From the NCBI GenBank assembly GCA_958448395.1, contig CAUDDP010000008.1, forward strand, positions 1-49,956: a DNA stretch of 49,956 bases. The letters run 5' to 3'. The notes beneath the pieces are model-generated. The model was not told the DNA's origin, did no database searches, and was given only the letters and a program-made list of their open reading frames with translations. The DNA is from an uncultured Oscillospiraceae bacterium (lineage in GTDB: Bacteria > Bacillota > Clostridia > Oscillospirales > Ruminococcaceae). The position numbers and the translations under genes were made by a program. Position 1 is the stretch's first letter; each line of letters starts with the position of its first letter. Below, in pieces: positions 16,246 through 24,377 of this stretch.

Positions 16246-16289
16246 GAAAAAAAGGGCGGAATACAGTCGCTCATGCTGCATTCCGCCCT
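16246..16289 (-). terminator. Terminator of the DJ-1/MltG/U32 operon
   Basis: A 10-bp GC-rich stem (AGGGCGGAAT at 16253-16262, ATTCCGCCCT at 16280-16289) extended by three more pairs after one mismatch, with T7 following on the minus strand. It lies 325 bases past the U32 stop codon; the repeat element sits in between. Confidence 0.85.
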
Positions 16290-16299
16290 AGATTTTTAA

Positions 16300-16598
16300 T
16301 AAAATAACGTGAGTTCGATGAGAATGCATTCTACCGCTGCCAATCACAAACTGTGCCGGCAGAATCGCTTCGCTCTCTGCCTGTGTCCGCTGTCCGCCCT
16401 GTTTTTGTGTCCAAATTTGCAGCCAAATCACTCTAAATTTCTACATTCTATATCGTTTTGTTATTTTAGAGGGCGGACAGCGGTGGCTTATTTCTCAATC
16501 GGTTATCTTATCCAACTCGTTTCCTCTGCAAGGGGGACAGCTTGACCGCAGTTGCCATTCGGCAAATAAAACGCTCTCATCGAACTCACGTTAAAATA
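16300..16598. repeat. MITE-like dispersed element, full copy, with flanking direct repeats
   Basis: The element spans 16307-16591 (285 bp). Its ends are perfect inverted repeats (ACGTGAGTTCGATGAGA at 16307-16323 and its complement at 16575-16591; the match extends to 19 bp with the outer TA). TAAAATA flanks it on both sides (16300-16306 and 16592-16598), consistent with a 7-bp target duplication. Inside are a GGCAGA/TCTGCC hairpin (16358-16381) and a 14-bp inverted repeat (16387-16400 with 16470-16483). It encodes no transposase. Its position between the U32 stop and that operon's terminator implies insertion into an existing 3' region. Confidence 0.8.
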
Positions 16599-16613
16599 CG
16601 GATTGTATAGGAA

Positions 16614-17843
16614 TCAGCCTCGACTTGCCGCCCGTACAATCGTCCCCTTCGGCACTTCCACCTCGCATGGAAATGCACATGGCATCATGGCATGGTTGGC
16701 AACCGAAATCAAATTCCCGTCTCCATCATACAACTTCCCGTTCAGGGAAATGGTCAGCGGTTTTCGTTCTGGTGCCAACAGCTCTACCGTATCCGTTGCA
16801 AAGAACCGATTTCGCTGTGTTACATACAGCATTCCATCCTTCCAGCTATCTGCAATGGCAACCACATCAAAGCTGCGATCATAGCTATTATCCGTATATC
16901 GCTGTCCATCCTCAGGTCTGCCAAAGAAAAAGCCAGTGCAATACCCACGATGACTGACCTTGTAGACCTCTTCCCGAATCCATTCCGGCAATACAAACCC
17001 CTCCGGCTGCTGTAAATACGCATCCACCGCCGAACGATAGGCATTTGTCACAACAGCAACATAGTAAGACGATTTTGCACGCCCCTCCAGTTTCAGACTG
17101 TCCACACCGGCAGCCAGCAGCTCCGGAATATATGCAATCATACAGAGGTCTTTTGCATTCATGATATACGTACCCTCGTCATGCTCCTCCACAGGAAAGT
17201 ATTGTCCCGGTCGGGTTTCCTCCATCAGCCGATACTTCCAGCGGCATGGCTGGGCACACGCACCCTGATTGGCATCCCGTCCCGTCAAATAAGCGGACAA
17301 CAGACAGCGTCCAGAAAAGGAAACACACATTGCCCCGTGCACAAATGCTTCCAGTTCCAGATCTGCTGGCGTTTTAGCACGAATTTCTGCAATTTCCTCC
17401 AGAGAGAGTTCCCTTGCCAATACAACCCGTTTCACACCCATATCATACAGGGCATTTGCTGTCTCATAATTGACAATGCCCATCTGTGTAGACATGTGAA
17501 TTTCCATATCCGGTGCATACCGCCGCACCAATGCCAACAGTCCCAGATCTGCCACAATAACAGCATCTATTCCAGTTTGTGCCATCTCCTGCAAAAACGG
17601 CACAAACTGAGGGATTTCTGTATTGTGCGGCAGCGTATTACAGGTCAAATAGACCTTTACACCTTTTGCATGTGCCAATTGCACAGCAGCTGCCAACTGT
17701 TCGGTTGAGAAATTTGCCGGAGCAGCACGCATTGTAAACTGCTTGCCGCCCAGATAAATGGCATCTGCACCATACTGCAAAGCGAACTGGAATCGTTCCC
17801 AGTCCCCTGCTGGTGCCAACACCTCCGGTTTTTTGCTGTTCAT
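16614..17843 (-). CDS. Peptidase U32 family protein, probably tRNA hydroxylation protein TrhP
   Basis: The 409-residue protein begins EVLAPAGDWERFQFALQYGADAIYLGG, the U32 N-terminal barrel signature, and has the central Cys-containing region HGAMCVSFSGRCLLSAYLTGRDANQGACAQPCRW typical of the RlhA/TrhP branch. TrhP proteins take part in prephenate-dependent 5-hydroxylation of uridine-34 in tRNA. In B. subtilis two U32 genes (yrrN, yrrO) lie in the mltG (yrrL) neighbourhood, and here mltG ends 6 bases upstream; only one U32 gene is present. Length and context favour a YrrO/TrhP2-like protein, but the subfamily is not proven. Confidence 0.82.
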   Translation of the reverse strand: MNSKKPEVLAPAGDWERFQFALQYGADAIYLGGKQFTMRAAPANFSTEQLAAAVQLAHAKGVKVYLTCNTLPHNTEIPQFVPFLQEMAQTGIDAVIVADLGLLALVRRYAPDMEIHMSTQMGIVNYETANALYDMGVKRVVLARELSLEEIAEIRAKTPADLELEAFVHGAMCVSFSGRCLLSAYLTGRDANQGACAQPCRWKYRLMEETRPGQYFPVEEHDEGTYIMNAKDLCMIAYIPELLAAGVDSLKLEGRAKSSYYVAVVTNAYRSAVDAYLQQPEGFVLPEWIREEVYKVSHRGYCTGFFFGRPEDGQRYTDNSYDRSFDVVAIADSWKDGMLYVTQRNRFFATDTVELLAPERKPLTISLNGKLYDGDGNLISVANHAMMPCAFPCEVEVPKGTIVRAASRG

Positions 17844-17849
17844 CTGTCT

Positions 17850-19472
17850 TTATTCCTCTTCGTTTTCTAATTCTTCCTCCGTCGCAGTCGTTGTCTCTGC
17901 CTCAATCGGATTGCCATATTCATCGGTTGCCGGTTCCGTATTCTGACTGGTTCCTACCCCGAAGACAATCTGTGTGGTCGTGGTTTTCGTATCATCTTCT
18001 GCAATCGGCTTTGTCTGCTGAATCCGGTTTATCACCGCTTCATGCTCCTCATAGGTTCGGCTGAAATAAGTTTCTCTGGTTGCCAGATTCGAGTAGAAAT
18101 AATAATAATCCGTATCCGCTGGATATAGAGCAGCCCGAATGGCATCCAGTCCCGGATTGCAAATTGCCCCCGGAGGCAGTCCATTCGATTCATAGGTATC
18201 ATATGTATTGAATGTTTTGGGGTCTGCATTTTTGATATTTGGCTTGATCACTTCTTCCACATAATTTCCGGTTGGATCAGACTGCAACTTTGGATAATCC
18301 GTTGGATGATTCAGACGATTCCAGAAGACAGATGAAATCTTAGACATCTGCTCTATCGTACCGGCTTCTGCCTGAATCATAGAAGCCAATGTCAGCATCT
18401 GATCCAATGTGATATCCAGTTCTTCCAACCGTTCATAATATTCCGGTGTTATCTTGTTGTTGAAATTTTCCAGAATCTTCTGACAAACCAGATCCACATC
18501 CATATCTTCATAGAAAATATAGGTATCCGGGAAAAGATAGCCCTCCATTGCATAAAATTTTTCGTTTACAAAGCTTGGAAGATAGGATTCATAGGCATAA
18601 CCATATCTGGCATCTTTATTGAAAAAGTCGATAAAGTCATCCGCATCACACACACCGGTGCTCTCCAGCATATCAGCAGCTTCTCTCAGCGTAATGCCCT
18701 CCGGGAATGCAAGCTTTACAGTACCTGCTTCATTCATTGCCGGAGATGCCAGTTCTTCAAAAATGGTTTCATACGCCATATCCGGCCGCAATTCATGCTC
18801 ACCAGCCGTAAACTGTCCATCCTTGTCACTTCTTCCTGCAAGGAATACAAACAGTGTAGGATGATTGATAATTCCTTCGTTTTCGAGAATCTCTGCAATT
18901 TCACTGGTATTAGAACCAGACGGAATGTCAATAATGCGGGTTTTGGTATCATTGTTAATGCCAAGCACATCCCGTCCAAATGTCATCACCAGAGCAGAAA
19001 TCAAAATGGAAACGGCAAGCACCACAAATGTAATCAACAATGCAGAAAACACTCTGCCTCTACGCCGCTTTTTCTTCTTTGCCTTTTTCTTCTTTGGAAC
19101 TGCTGTTGTTTCCTGTTGACTGATTCCATCCAGATCCTCATACAGCTGCGAGGTTTCTGCTGCGGAATATGTCTTCACGGGTGCAGCATGTTTGCCGCCG
19201 GTATTCGTTTGAAATGCCTGTGTACTGCCGATATTCCAATCCGGTTCCGGCAAATCTGCGTCCTGTAGATATGCAGCGGATGCCGTCTCCGGTGCAGCAT
19301 GGGAAACAACTGCCGATTCTTCCGATGCATGGGAGACAATTTTCTTTTCTGGTGCAGCATGAGAAACCACAGGTCTTTGCGGCGGCTTCCCGACTGCTCG
19401 TCCGGTATCGTCTAAAATCTCTCGCAGAAGGGCATCCCGTTCTTGCGGGTCTGTTTTACGTTCCTGATCCAT
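17850..19472 (-). CDS. mltG: Endolytic peptidoglycan transglycosylase
   Basis: MltG cleaves nascent glycan strands at the outer face of the membrane. The 540-residue protein has a long low-complexity cytosolic N-terminus (about 1-135, rich in Ala/Glu/Ser and ending in a Lys/Arg-rich block), one membrane segment (about 140-165), a LysM-like part and the YceG domain with the conserved catalytic Glu (about 369, in MIQAEAGTIEQMSKISSVF) and the NGLPPGAICNPGLDAI motif. The C-terminal Thr/Glu-rich tail is extra. GGAGG is 6 bases before the ATG, and the gene overlaps the end of the upstream cyclo-ligase gene by 17 bases. Confidence 0.93.
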   Translation of the reverse strand: MDQERKTDPQERDALLREILDDTGRAVGKPPQRPVVSHAAPEKKIVSHASEESAVVSHAAPETASAAYLQDADLPEPDWNIGSTQAFQTNTGGKHAAPVKTYSAAETSQLYEDLDGISQQETTAVPKKKKAKKKKRRRGRVFSALLITFVVLAVSILISALVMTFGRDVLGINNDTKTRIIDIPSGSNTSEIAEILENEGIINHPTLFVFLAGRSDKDGQFTAGEHELRPDMAYETIFEELASPAMNEAGTVKLAFPEGITLREAADMLESTGVCDADDFIDFFNKDARYGYAYESYLPSFVNEKFYAMEGYLFPDTYIFYEDMDVDLVCQKILENFNNKITPEYYERLEELDITLDQMLTLASMIQAEAGTIEQMSKISSVFWNRLNHPTDYPKLQSDPTGNYVEEVIKPNIKNADPKTFNTYDTYESNGLPPGAICNPGLDAIRAALYPADTDYYYFYSNLATRETYFSRTYEEHEAVINRIQQTKPIAEDDTKTTTTQIVFGVGTSQNTEPATDEYGNPIEAETTTATEEELENEEE

Positions 19473-20046
19473 ACAATTCCTCCTCTGTTTGTTCGGTAAT
19501 CAAATACTGTACAGGAAAATCTGTTTTTTCTCTGGGCAAACTGTCCGTAAGGCAGGAAGCTGGACAATACCCCACCCGTATCAGTTGTGGATGTTGCTGC
19601 AAAAAGCGGTCATAGTAACCGCCGCCATAGCCAAGCCGATAACCATCCCGGTCAAACGCCAGACCGGGTACCAGACAAACACAGCCTGTTTCCGGCAGTT
19701 CCAGTATCGGACAAGCAGCATCTGGTTCTAAAATACCATATGCCCCTTTTTGCAGTTGCTGCGAACTGGTCACTTGACAGAACACCATCTGCCGATTTGG
19801 CAGACACCTAGGCAGACCAACGATTTTTCCATCCTGCCATGCCTGTGATAAAATCCACTCTGTTTCCGGCTCTGCAACAGTTGCTGCATAGGCAAGCAGT
19901 ACCTTGCACTGCCGATAGATTACAGACTGGCAGAACCGTTCCTGCATAGCAAGGTCACAGATGGTCTTCTCGCTGCTGGTACGCTGTTCTCGAACTGTGC
20001 GGTAATACTGCCGGAGCTGTTGTTTTTTATTTTGTAAATCAGACAT
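19456..20046 (-). CDS. 5-formyltetrahydrofolate cyclo-ligase
   Basis: This enzyme uses ATP to convert 5-formyl-THF to 5,10-methenyl-THF. The reading frame is open further upstream, but the ATG at 20046 gives the normal N-terminus (MSDLQNKKQQLRQ) and a length of 196 residues, and has GGAAGG upstream inside the previous gene. Conserved family features are the MxFxxV-like segment and LVPGLAFDRDGYRLGYGGGY near residue 135-155. It overlaps the DJ-1 gene by 8 bases and mltG by 17, so the three are probably co-translated. Confidence 0.93.
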   Translation of the reverse strand: MSDLQNKKQQLRQYYRTVREQRTSSEKTICDLAMQERFCQSVIYRQCKVLLAYAATVAEPETEWILSQAWQDGKIVGLPRCLPNRQMVFCQVTSSQQLQKGAYGILEPDAACPILELPETGCVCLVPGLAFDRDGYRLGYGGGYYDRFLQQHPQLIRVGYCPASCLTDSLPREKTDFPVQYLITEQTEEELYGSGT

Positions 20047-20581
20047 CCATAATCGCCTTCCGGATTTCTTCACTTTTCTCTGTTCCACAAAGAGCAGCCA
20101 CCAGTGCCAGACCAAACGCTACCGCAACGCCTGCCCCTCTTGCTGTAATATACTTGCCGTCCTGAACAACACCATCCGTACCAACAATTGCACCGGTCAA
20201 AGCAGATTCAAAGCCCGGATAGCAAACAGCATGTTTGCCTTCCAGCAGACCTCTGTGTCCCAGAATAGATGGAGCAGCACAAATCGCCGTCAGATACCGA
20301 TTCTGTTCTGCACAGTACGTAATGGCAGCCTGTACCTGTTCCGATGCCTCTTCGTTCAAGGTGCCCGGCATTCCGCCCGGCAGCACAATCATTTCCAACT
20401 CGTCATTGAGCTGCATTTCGTCCTGTGTAATGTCTGCTATCACGGGAACGCCATGAGAACTTGTGACAACCTTTCCCGTTACACCGACCGTGACAACCGT
20501 TTTTTTGGCACGCCGCAGCATATCAATCGGTGCAATTGCTTCCGTTTCTTCAAACCCATCTGCTAAAAATACATAAATCAT
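20039..20581 (-). CDS. DJ-1/PfpI (ThiJ) family protein
   Basis: A 180-residue protein with the flavodoxin-like DJ-1 fold: MIYVFLADGFEETEAI at the start and the nucleophile Cys in TAICAAPSILGHRGLL near residue 100. The early Glu in DGFEETEA is the usual partner of that Cys. Members include deglycase/glyoxalase-type protein repair and YajL-like chaperones, and the exact activity is debated. AGAAGGG precedes the ATG. It is the first gene of the DJ-1/cyclo-ligase/MltG/U32 operon. The 72-base AT-rich gap upstream probably contains the promoter, but I see no strong hexamer pair. Confidence 0.9.
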   Translation of the reverse strand: MIYVFLADGFEETEAIAPIDMLRRAKKTVVTVGVTGKVVTSSHGVPVIADITQDEMQLNDELEMIVLPGGMPGTLNEEASEQVQAAITYCAEQNRYLTAICAAPSILGHRGLLEGKHAVCYPGFESALTGAIVGTDGVVQDGKYITARGAGVAVAFGLALVAALCGTEKSEEIRKAIMDV

Positions 20582-20653
20582 AGTGATTTATTCCCTTCTT
20601 TATATTATTATTTTAAAGTTGTTTTTGAATATCATAACCACGATACTATTTTC

Positions 20654-21550
20654 TCAATCCCACGTTATCAGCATATCCCCCTTCTCCAGCAAATACGCCG
20701 GATAATAGGATGCCTTTGCCTGCCGCAAGCCAGCAATCCCCAAGTCCTCCTCTCGATTGAGATACGGATAGGAACTGGCAAACTGTTTTGTAAATGCCTG
20801 TGCCAATGCAGGATAGGAACCCGAATAAGAAGTATCTGCCTTTTCAATATGCGTTACAAACGTATCCTGATTCAGCGGTTCTCCAATCGAAAAACCAATC
20901 AGCCTCCCATCCACACGCAGAACACCGCCGCAAAGTCCCAGCGTTTCAAAATGCGTGAAAAACGTATGAATGGCAAACTGCTCCACAACACTGGAACGGT
21001 TATCATAACCTGCTTTCGCATTGTACAGGGACGCACTAAGGGCAATACAGGCATCCATATCCGCTGCTGTCATCGGCGAAAATGTCCAATTGTACCGGCT
21101 GTAAAACTGGTGAAGATGATTCCGCTTTTTATGATAGCGTTTTCCCTTCAATGTAATGAAATCTTCTGTTCGATAAATATAGTCAAAGGCAGCCGCATCC
21201 GGCTCCCAGATGGCAGACGGAAACCATTTCTGCAAAAATCCTGCTGTTTCCTTCGTCACACCTGTAAACCGCAGTGGTTCTCCATTCGGACAAAGCGTCT
21301 CCCGCAGTGCTTCCAACAGAGCCGCCCAGTCACCGCTGCCACTCGGCACGGTCACATTCGGAATGCCGTCTGCCGTATCAAAGGCAGCGATGATATAAAA
21401 GTCCTGAAAGCGTGCGATTTTAGAATTACTTGCCCGATACCATGCCAGATTATTGGAAAAGCAGTACTCACAGCCTTGGAAATTCGATTGCTGCAATGCT
21501 TTTGTAATCCATGGCTGGTCGGAAATAGAAATCGTACGAAATGTCAGCAT
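20654..21550 (-). CDS. DUF2156 domain protein
   Basis: A protein of about 298 residues of the DUF2156 family, a GNAT-like fold related to the C-terminal half of phosphatidylglycerol lysyltransferase (MprF) (note ITLKGKRYHKKRNHLHQFY and GGVLRVDGRLIGFSIGEPLN). The acyl or aminoacyl substrate is unknown. I chose ATG 21550 (MLTFRTISISD), which overlaps the tmk stop as ATGCTGA; an in-frame TTG at 21568 would add six residues. It is the last gene after thyX and tmk, so its expression is tied to dTTP synthesis genes, though a functional link is not evident. Confidence 0.8.
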   Translation of the reverse strand: MLTFRTISISDQPWITKALQQSNFQGCEYCFSNNLAWYRASNSKIARFQDFYIIAAFDTADGIPNVTVPSGSGDWAALLEALRETLCPNGEPLRFTGVTKETAGFLQKWFPSAIWEPDAAAFDYIYRTEDFITLKGKRYHKKRNHLHQFYSRYNWTFSPMTAADMDACIALSASLYNAKAGYDNRSSVVEQFAIHTFFTHFETLGLCGGVLRVDGRLIGFSIGEPLNQDTFVTHIEKADTSYSGSYPALAQAFTKQFASSYPYLNREEDLGIAGLRQAKASYYPAYLLEKGDMLITWD

Positions 21551-22230
21551 GTTGTTTGCAACCCCCAACTTATCTGTACATATTGCAGCAGAGCTGCCTG
21601 AATCATCTCTATTGGCAATGCTGCACCGTTTTTACTGCAAGGAAGCACCTTCCAACCGAGTACTTCCGCCGCATAGTAAGCTGCCCGCTGGCATTGCAGC
21701 TGAAATGCAATATCTGCTTCATGCAAGTCTTTTTTTTCTGCATCGCCGCCGTAGCGTTTGGCAAGCAACTGTTGCTGCACAGAAACTGGCATATCCAAAT
21801 AAACCACATTGTCCGGCTCTGGTAAGCCCAGCAAATGATATTCATATTCCGCAAGCCAGTTCAAATAAGCATCCCACTCCGATTCTGGCAGCTTGCTCAT
21901 TTGATAAATGGCATTGGAAGTCGTATAGCGGCTTGCTAAAATACAAGTACCGCTGCGATATGCCTGTTCCCAATGCAGCCGATAATTGGCATAGCGATCC
22001 ACCGCATAAAAGCTGGATGCCGCATAGGCATTCACCCCACCCGGTGTATGGGAGAAATCGCCATGCAGGTACATTTTCACCAGCGAGGCGGAAGGGCTGT
22101 CGTAATCCGGAAAGCTGACTGCCTGCACCGCAATTCCCTGTTGCTGCAAAGCCGTTTGCAGCAGGGCAAACTGGGTCGACTTTCCGCTGCCATCCAATCC
22201 ATCCAGTACCAGCAGTTTGCCGTTTGGCAT
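21544..22230 (-). CDS. tmk: Thymidylate kinase
   Basis: This enzyme phosphorylates dTMP to dTDP. The 228-residue protein has the P-loop DGLDGSGKST (about residues 9-18), the FPDYDS substrate motif and the VDRYANY segment of the family. The placement after thyX, with only a short repeat element between, fits a dTTP pathway unit. TGAGGTGA precedes the ATG. The sequence is somewhat divergent from the canonical LID region, but no key motif is missing that I can see. Confidence 0.88.
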   Translation of the reverse strand: MPNGKLLVLDGLDGSGKSTQFALLQTALQQQGIAVQAVSFPDYDSPSASLVKMYLHGDFSHTPGGVNAYAASSFYAVDRYANYRLHWEQAYRSGTCILASRYTTSNAIYQMSKLPESEWDAYLNWLAEYEYHLLGLPEPDNVVYLDMPVSVQQQLLAKRYGGDAEKKDLHEADIAFQLQCQRAAYYAAEVLGWKVLPCSKNGAALPIEMIQAALLQYVQISWGLQTTC

Positions 22231-22249
22231 AGTATCACCTCAAATGTTG

Positions 22250-22367
22250 CATTTTATGTGAATTCGATGAGAACGCATTCTACCGCTGCCAATCACAAAC
22301 CGTATCGGCGAGAACGCTTCGCCGTTCAGCAGATAGAATTTTTTCATCAAACTCATGTCATTTTATG
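22250..22367. repeat. Short internally deleted copy of the dispersed element
   Basis: About 100 bases between thyX and tmk begin GTGAATTCGATGAGAACGC and match the left 60-65 bases of the full copy at 16307; the right end (ATTTTTTCATCAAACTCATGT) is a degenerate inverted copy of the left end. CATTTTATG occurs on both flanks (22250-22258 and 22359-22367), which looks like a target duplication, although its last three bases could also belong to the terminal repeat. The thyX stop codon (22363-22365) lies inside the right-hand duplicate. Both large internal modules are absent. Confidence 0.72.
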
Positions 22368-23142
22368 TTTCCTTTCTCGTTTCCCGTATGGCTTGAAAGC
22401 GTTCCCGCACAGCTGTCATCTGTCCACAAGTCATTTTCCCCTCTGGACATCCGCCCTGACAACAGGCTGGACCGGCATGACGGAACAAGGCTGGAGCTGC
22501 CTGACAGCAGAGCTTCAGCATTTCCGTTGCCAGCTCCCGAATTTCCCACTGTGCCCGATTGCAGCAGCGAAGCTGAAAAAAGTGCCGCAAACTGCGGACA
22601 TTCATCGTTACCATCATTTTTGTTTCACAGGCATTGGGCAATACATACCGTGCATCTTCAATGGCTTTTTTTTCTGCCTTGGAACGGGCAGTCTTTTCTG
22701 AGCAGCCCTCCGCCAAAAACTGCGGATAATACGTTGCCTGTAGACGGTCTGCCAGAGCATGATAAGCCTGTACCGTCTGTTCCATTGTCTGATGATAAAG
22801 TGCTGCTGCCTCAGCATCGGCGGCAATCGCCGGGGGTGTCACATAGGTAAAATGATTTTTCCGGACATACCGCTGACTTTGTACAGAAAAAGAAGCAATC
22901 CGGTGACGAGTAATCTGTGCAAGCAGGGAACGGGAAACACCGGCAATACCAAAAGTAAAGGTCACATGTTCCACAGGGCTTTCGTGACCCATTTCCTCCA
23001 GCATCCCGACAAAGTGTTCTGCCTGTTCCGGCTGCATCTTGTCCATCAGGGCTTCTACGGTGGTATCAGAATAACATAACTTTGCTGCGGCTGCAATCAA
23101 CTGTTCAGGCAGCGGTGTATGCGTAATTAAAGTCACTGTCAA
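22363..23142 (-). CDS. thyX: FAD-dependent thymidylate synthase
   Basis: ThyX makes dTMP from dUMP with FAD, NADPH and methylene-THF, releasing THF rather than DHF. The 259-residue protein carries the signature RHRIASFSVQSQR (residues 79-91) and HESPVEHVTFTF upstream of it. The C-terminal Cys-rich stretch (GPACCQGGCPEGKMTCGQM) resembles clostridial ThyX proteins. The start is TTG at 23142, 9 bases after GGAGG. A consensus promoter lies just upstream. The stop codon falls in a direct repeat flanking the element downstream. No thyA is present in the window. Confidence 0.95.
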   Translation of the reverse strand: MTVTLITHTPLPEQLIAAAAKLCYSDTTVEALMDKMQPEQAEHFVGMLEEMGHESPVEHVTFTFGIAGVSRSLLAQITRHRIASFSVQSQRYVRKNHFTYVTPPAIAADAEAAALYHQTMEQTVQAYHALADRLQATYYPQFLAEGCSEKTARSKAEKKAIEDARYVLPNACETKMMVTMNVRSLRHFFQLRCCNRAQWEIRELATEMLKLCCQAAPALFRHAGPACCQGGCPEGKMTCGQMTAVRERFQAIRETRKET

Positions 23143-23172
23143 AGCAGCTCACCTCCATGAAAAACTGATTTT

Positions 23173-23201
23173 ATTATAGCATACTTCCTTTTTCTCGTCA
23201 A
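23173..23201 (-). promoter_or_regulatory. thyX promoter
   Basis: On the minus strand: TTGACG (23196-23201), 17 bases, TATAAT (23173-23178), with TGC just before the -10 (extended -10). It drives thyX-tmk-DUF2156. Confidence 0.87.
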
Positions 23202-23204
23202 CCA

Positions 23205-23246
23205 AAACAAAAAACCGGACGGCATCCGATGGGAAACCGTCCAGTT
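23205..23246 (-). terminator. Terminator of the dockerin gene pair
   Basis: A 10-bp stem on the minus strand (AACTGGACGG, complement of 23237-23246, with CCGTCCGGTT, complement of 23213-23222; one G-U pair) followed by a T-run. It stands 22 bases past the stop of the dockerin protein at 23269 and next to the thyX promoter. Confidence 0.85.
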
Positions 23247-23268
23247 CAAGATTATTTAATTTATAAAG

Positions 23269-24348
23269 TTATACTTCTGCCCCCGTATACGGCAAAGACG
23301 GAATTTGGAACATCAGAAATTCCATCAAAGTCGCAACGTCTGCATCTGTTACACTGCCATCGCCGTTGCAGTCAGCAGTTATTTTCTGTAAGTCTGTCAA
23401 AGTAATAATATTAGTCATTACCTTGTTCATTACAATACAGTCTAATAAATCTACTTTTTCATCCAAATTCACATCACCATGAACTATATCCTTATCCGCA
23501 TAATGAGCTCTTGGTAATTCTTTCCCAATTACTGATACGATTTGTTCATAGTCTTTTGCAAAATTACTATTCTGATAAAAATAGCATACTTTTTCTCCTA
23601 AAAGTGAATCATACAATGCATCATAAACAAAGAGATTATAGCCTTTATTCGCATTTATCTCCATTGGATAAACAAGATCCTCTTCCAATAAGACACAATT
23701 TGTTTGCTCTCTAAGCAAGGAGGGAATTTCCAATAGATCTTCTAATGATCCACCAATCGTCATCATACGCGATGCATAATCAAAGCTCCAATGGATTCCT
23801 TTACTTGAACCAGAAAATTCTATATACGGATGTTCTGCCACTCCAGTTGAAATCATCTCATCTGCACCAATAAGATAATAGAAATAAGAGCCTGCTTTTC
23901 CGTAATATGTGATATCTTTTCTATTATTAAAGCAAGTTAAATCTATATCTGTAACACTTTCTGGAACTGTCACTGTACAGTATTGTTGCCTATTTTCATG
24001 TTCTCCAAATACACTCAGCGGAAGTGTCCCAACAGAAGTAATTCCTTCTTCAATTATAACATGCTTTGCTGCATAAATTTTACGAAGATCGTCCAAAGCC
24101 CATTCTGGCATTTTTTGTACTGCCAAACCATTACAATAGGGGTAAATTGCACCTGTACCGGAAAAAGTCATGGTTTGTGTGGTAGTATCATATGTCCAAA
24201 TAACATTGTCCCCCTCTGCACCGCACTCGCCACTATAAACGGTCTGCCCCTCTACAATATCCATTGCATTTGTATAGATTGAAAAAGATGGTGACAATAT
24301 GGAAAGGGAAAAAAAAGATATTATTGCAAAAACAGTTTTTTTCATCAT
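23269..24348 (-). CDS. Secreted dockerin protein with LRR-type N-terminal segment
   Basis: The 359-residue protein has a signal peptide (about 1-28). Its start of the mature part (GECGAEGDNVIWTYDTTTQTMTFSGTGAI cut here at GTGAI) is the strand motif that precedes BspA-type repeats in Ruminococcus surface proteins, and TVTVPESVTDIDLTCF is one degenerate LRR_5 unit. A second WSFDYASRMMTIGG motif follows near residue 190. The C-terminus (about 293-350) is a type I dockerin with loops DVNLDEKVDLLD and DCNGDGSVTDAD. It is therefore probably displayed on or bound by a cohesin scaffold. Catalytic function is not apparent. It follows another dockerin gene by 29 bases. Confidence 0.75.
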   Translation of the reverse strand: MMKKTVFAIISFFSLSILSPSFSIYTNAMDIVEGQTVYSGECGAEGDNVIWTYDTTTQTMTFSGTGAIYPYCNGLAVQKMPEWALDDLRKIYAAKHVIIEEGITSVGTLPLSVFGEHENRQQYCTVTVPESVTDIDLTCFNNRKDITYYGKAGSYFYYLIGADEMISTGVAEHPYIEFSGSSKGIHWSFDYASRMMTIGGSLEDLLEIPSLLREQTNCVLLEEDLVYPMEINANKGYNLFVYDALYDSLLGEKVCYFYQNSNFAKDYEQIVSVIGKELPRAHYADKDIVHGDVNLDEKVDLLDCIVMNKVMTNIITLTDLQKITADCNGDGSVTDADVATLMEFLMFQIPSLPYTGAEV

Positions 24349-24377
24349 AAAATACCCTCTCTTTTCTTTTTAAGCCT

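Larger units (their letters stand above)
16057..16613. other. Gene-free region: dockerin-gene leader, terminator and repeat element
   Basis: From right to left this 557-base stretch holds the dispersed element (16307-16591) directly behind the U32 gene, then the terminator of that operon (16246-16289), then the long upstream region of the dockerin gene. A minus-strand TATAAT at 16210-16215 is a candidate -10 for the dockerin gene, but no good -35 lies 16-18 bases upstream; it would give a leader of about 150 bases. Confidence 0.6.

Noticed and set aside
16309..16545. 78-codon ORF on the plus strand starting inside the repeat element
   Set aside because: It is made of the element itself, has no ribosome binding site, and the other copies break the frame. 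A spurious ORF.
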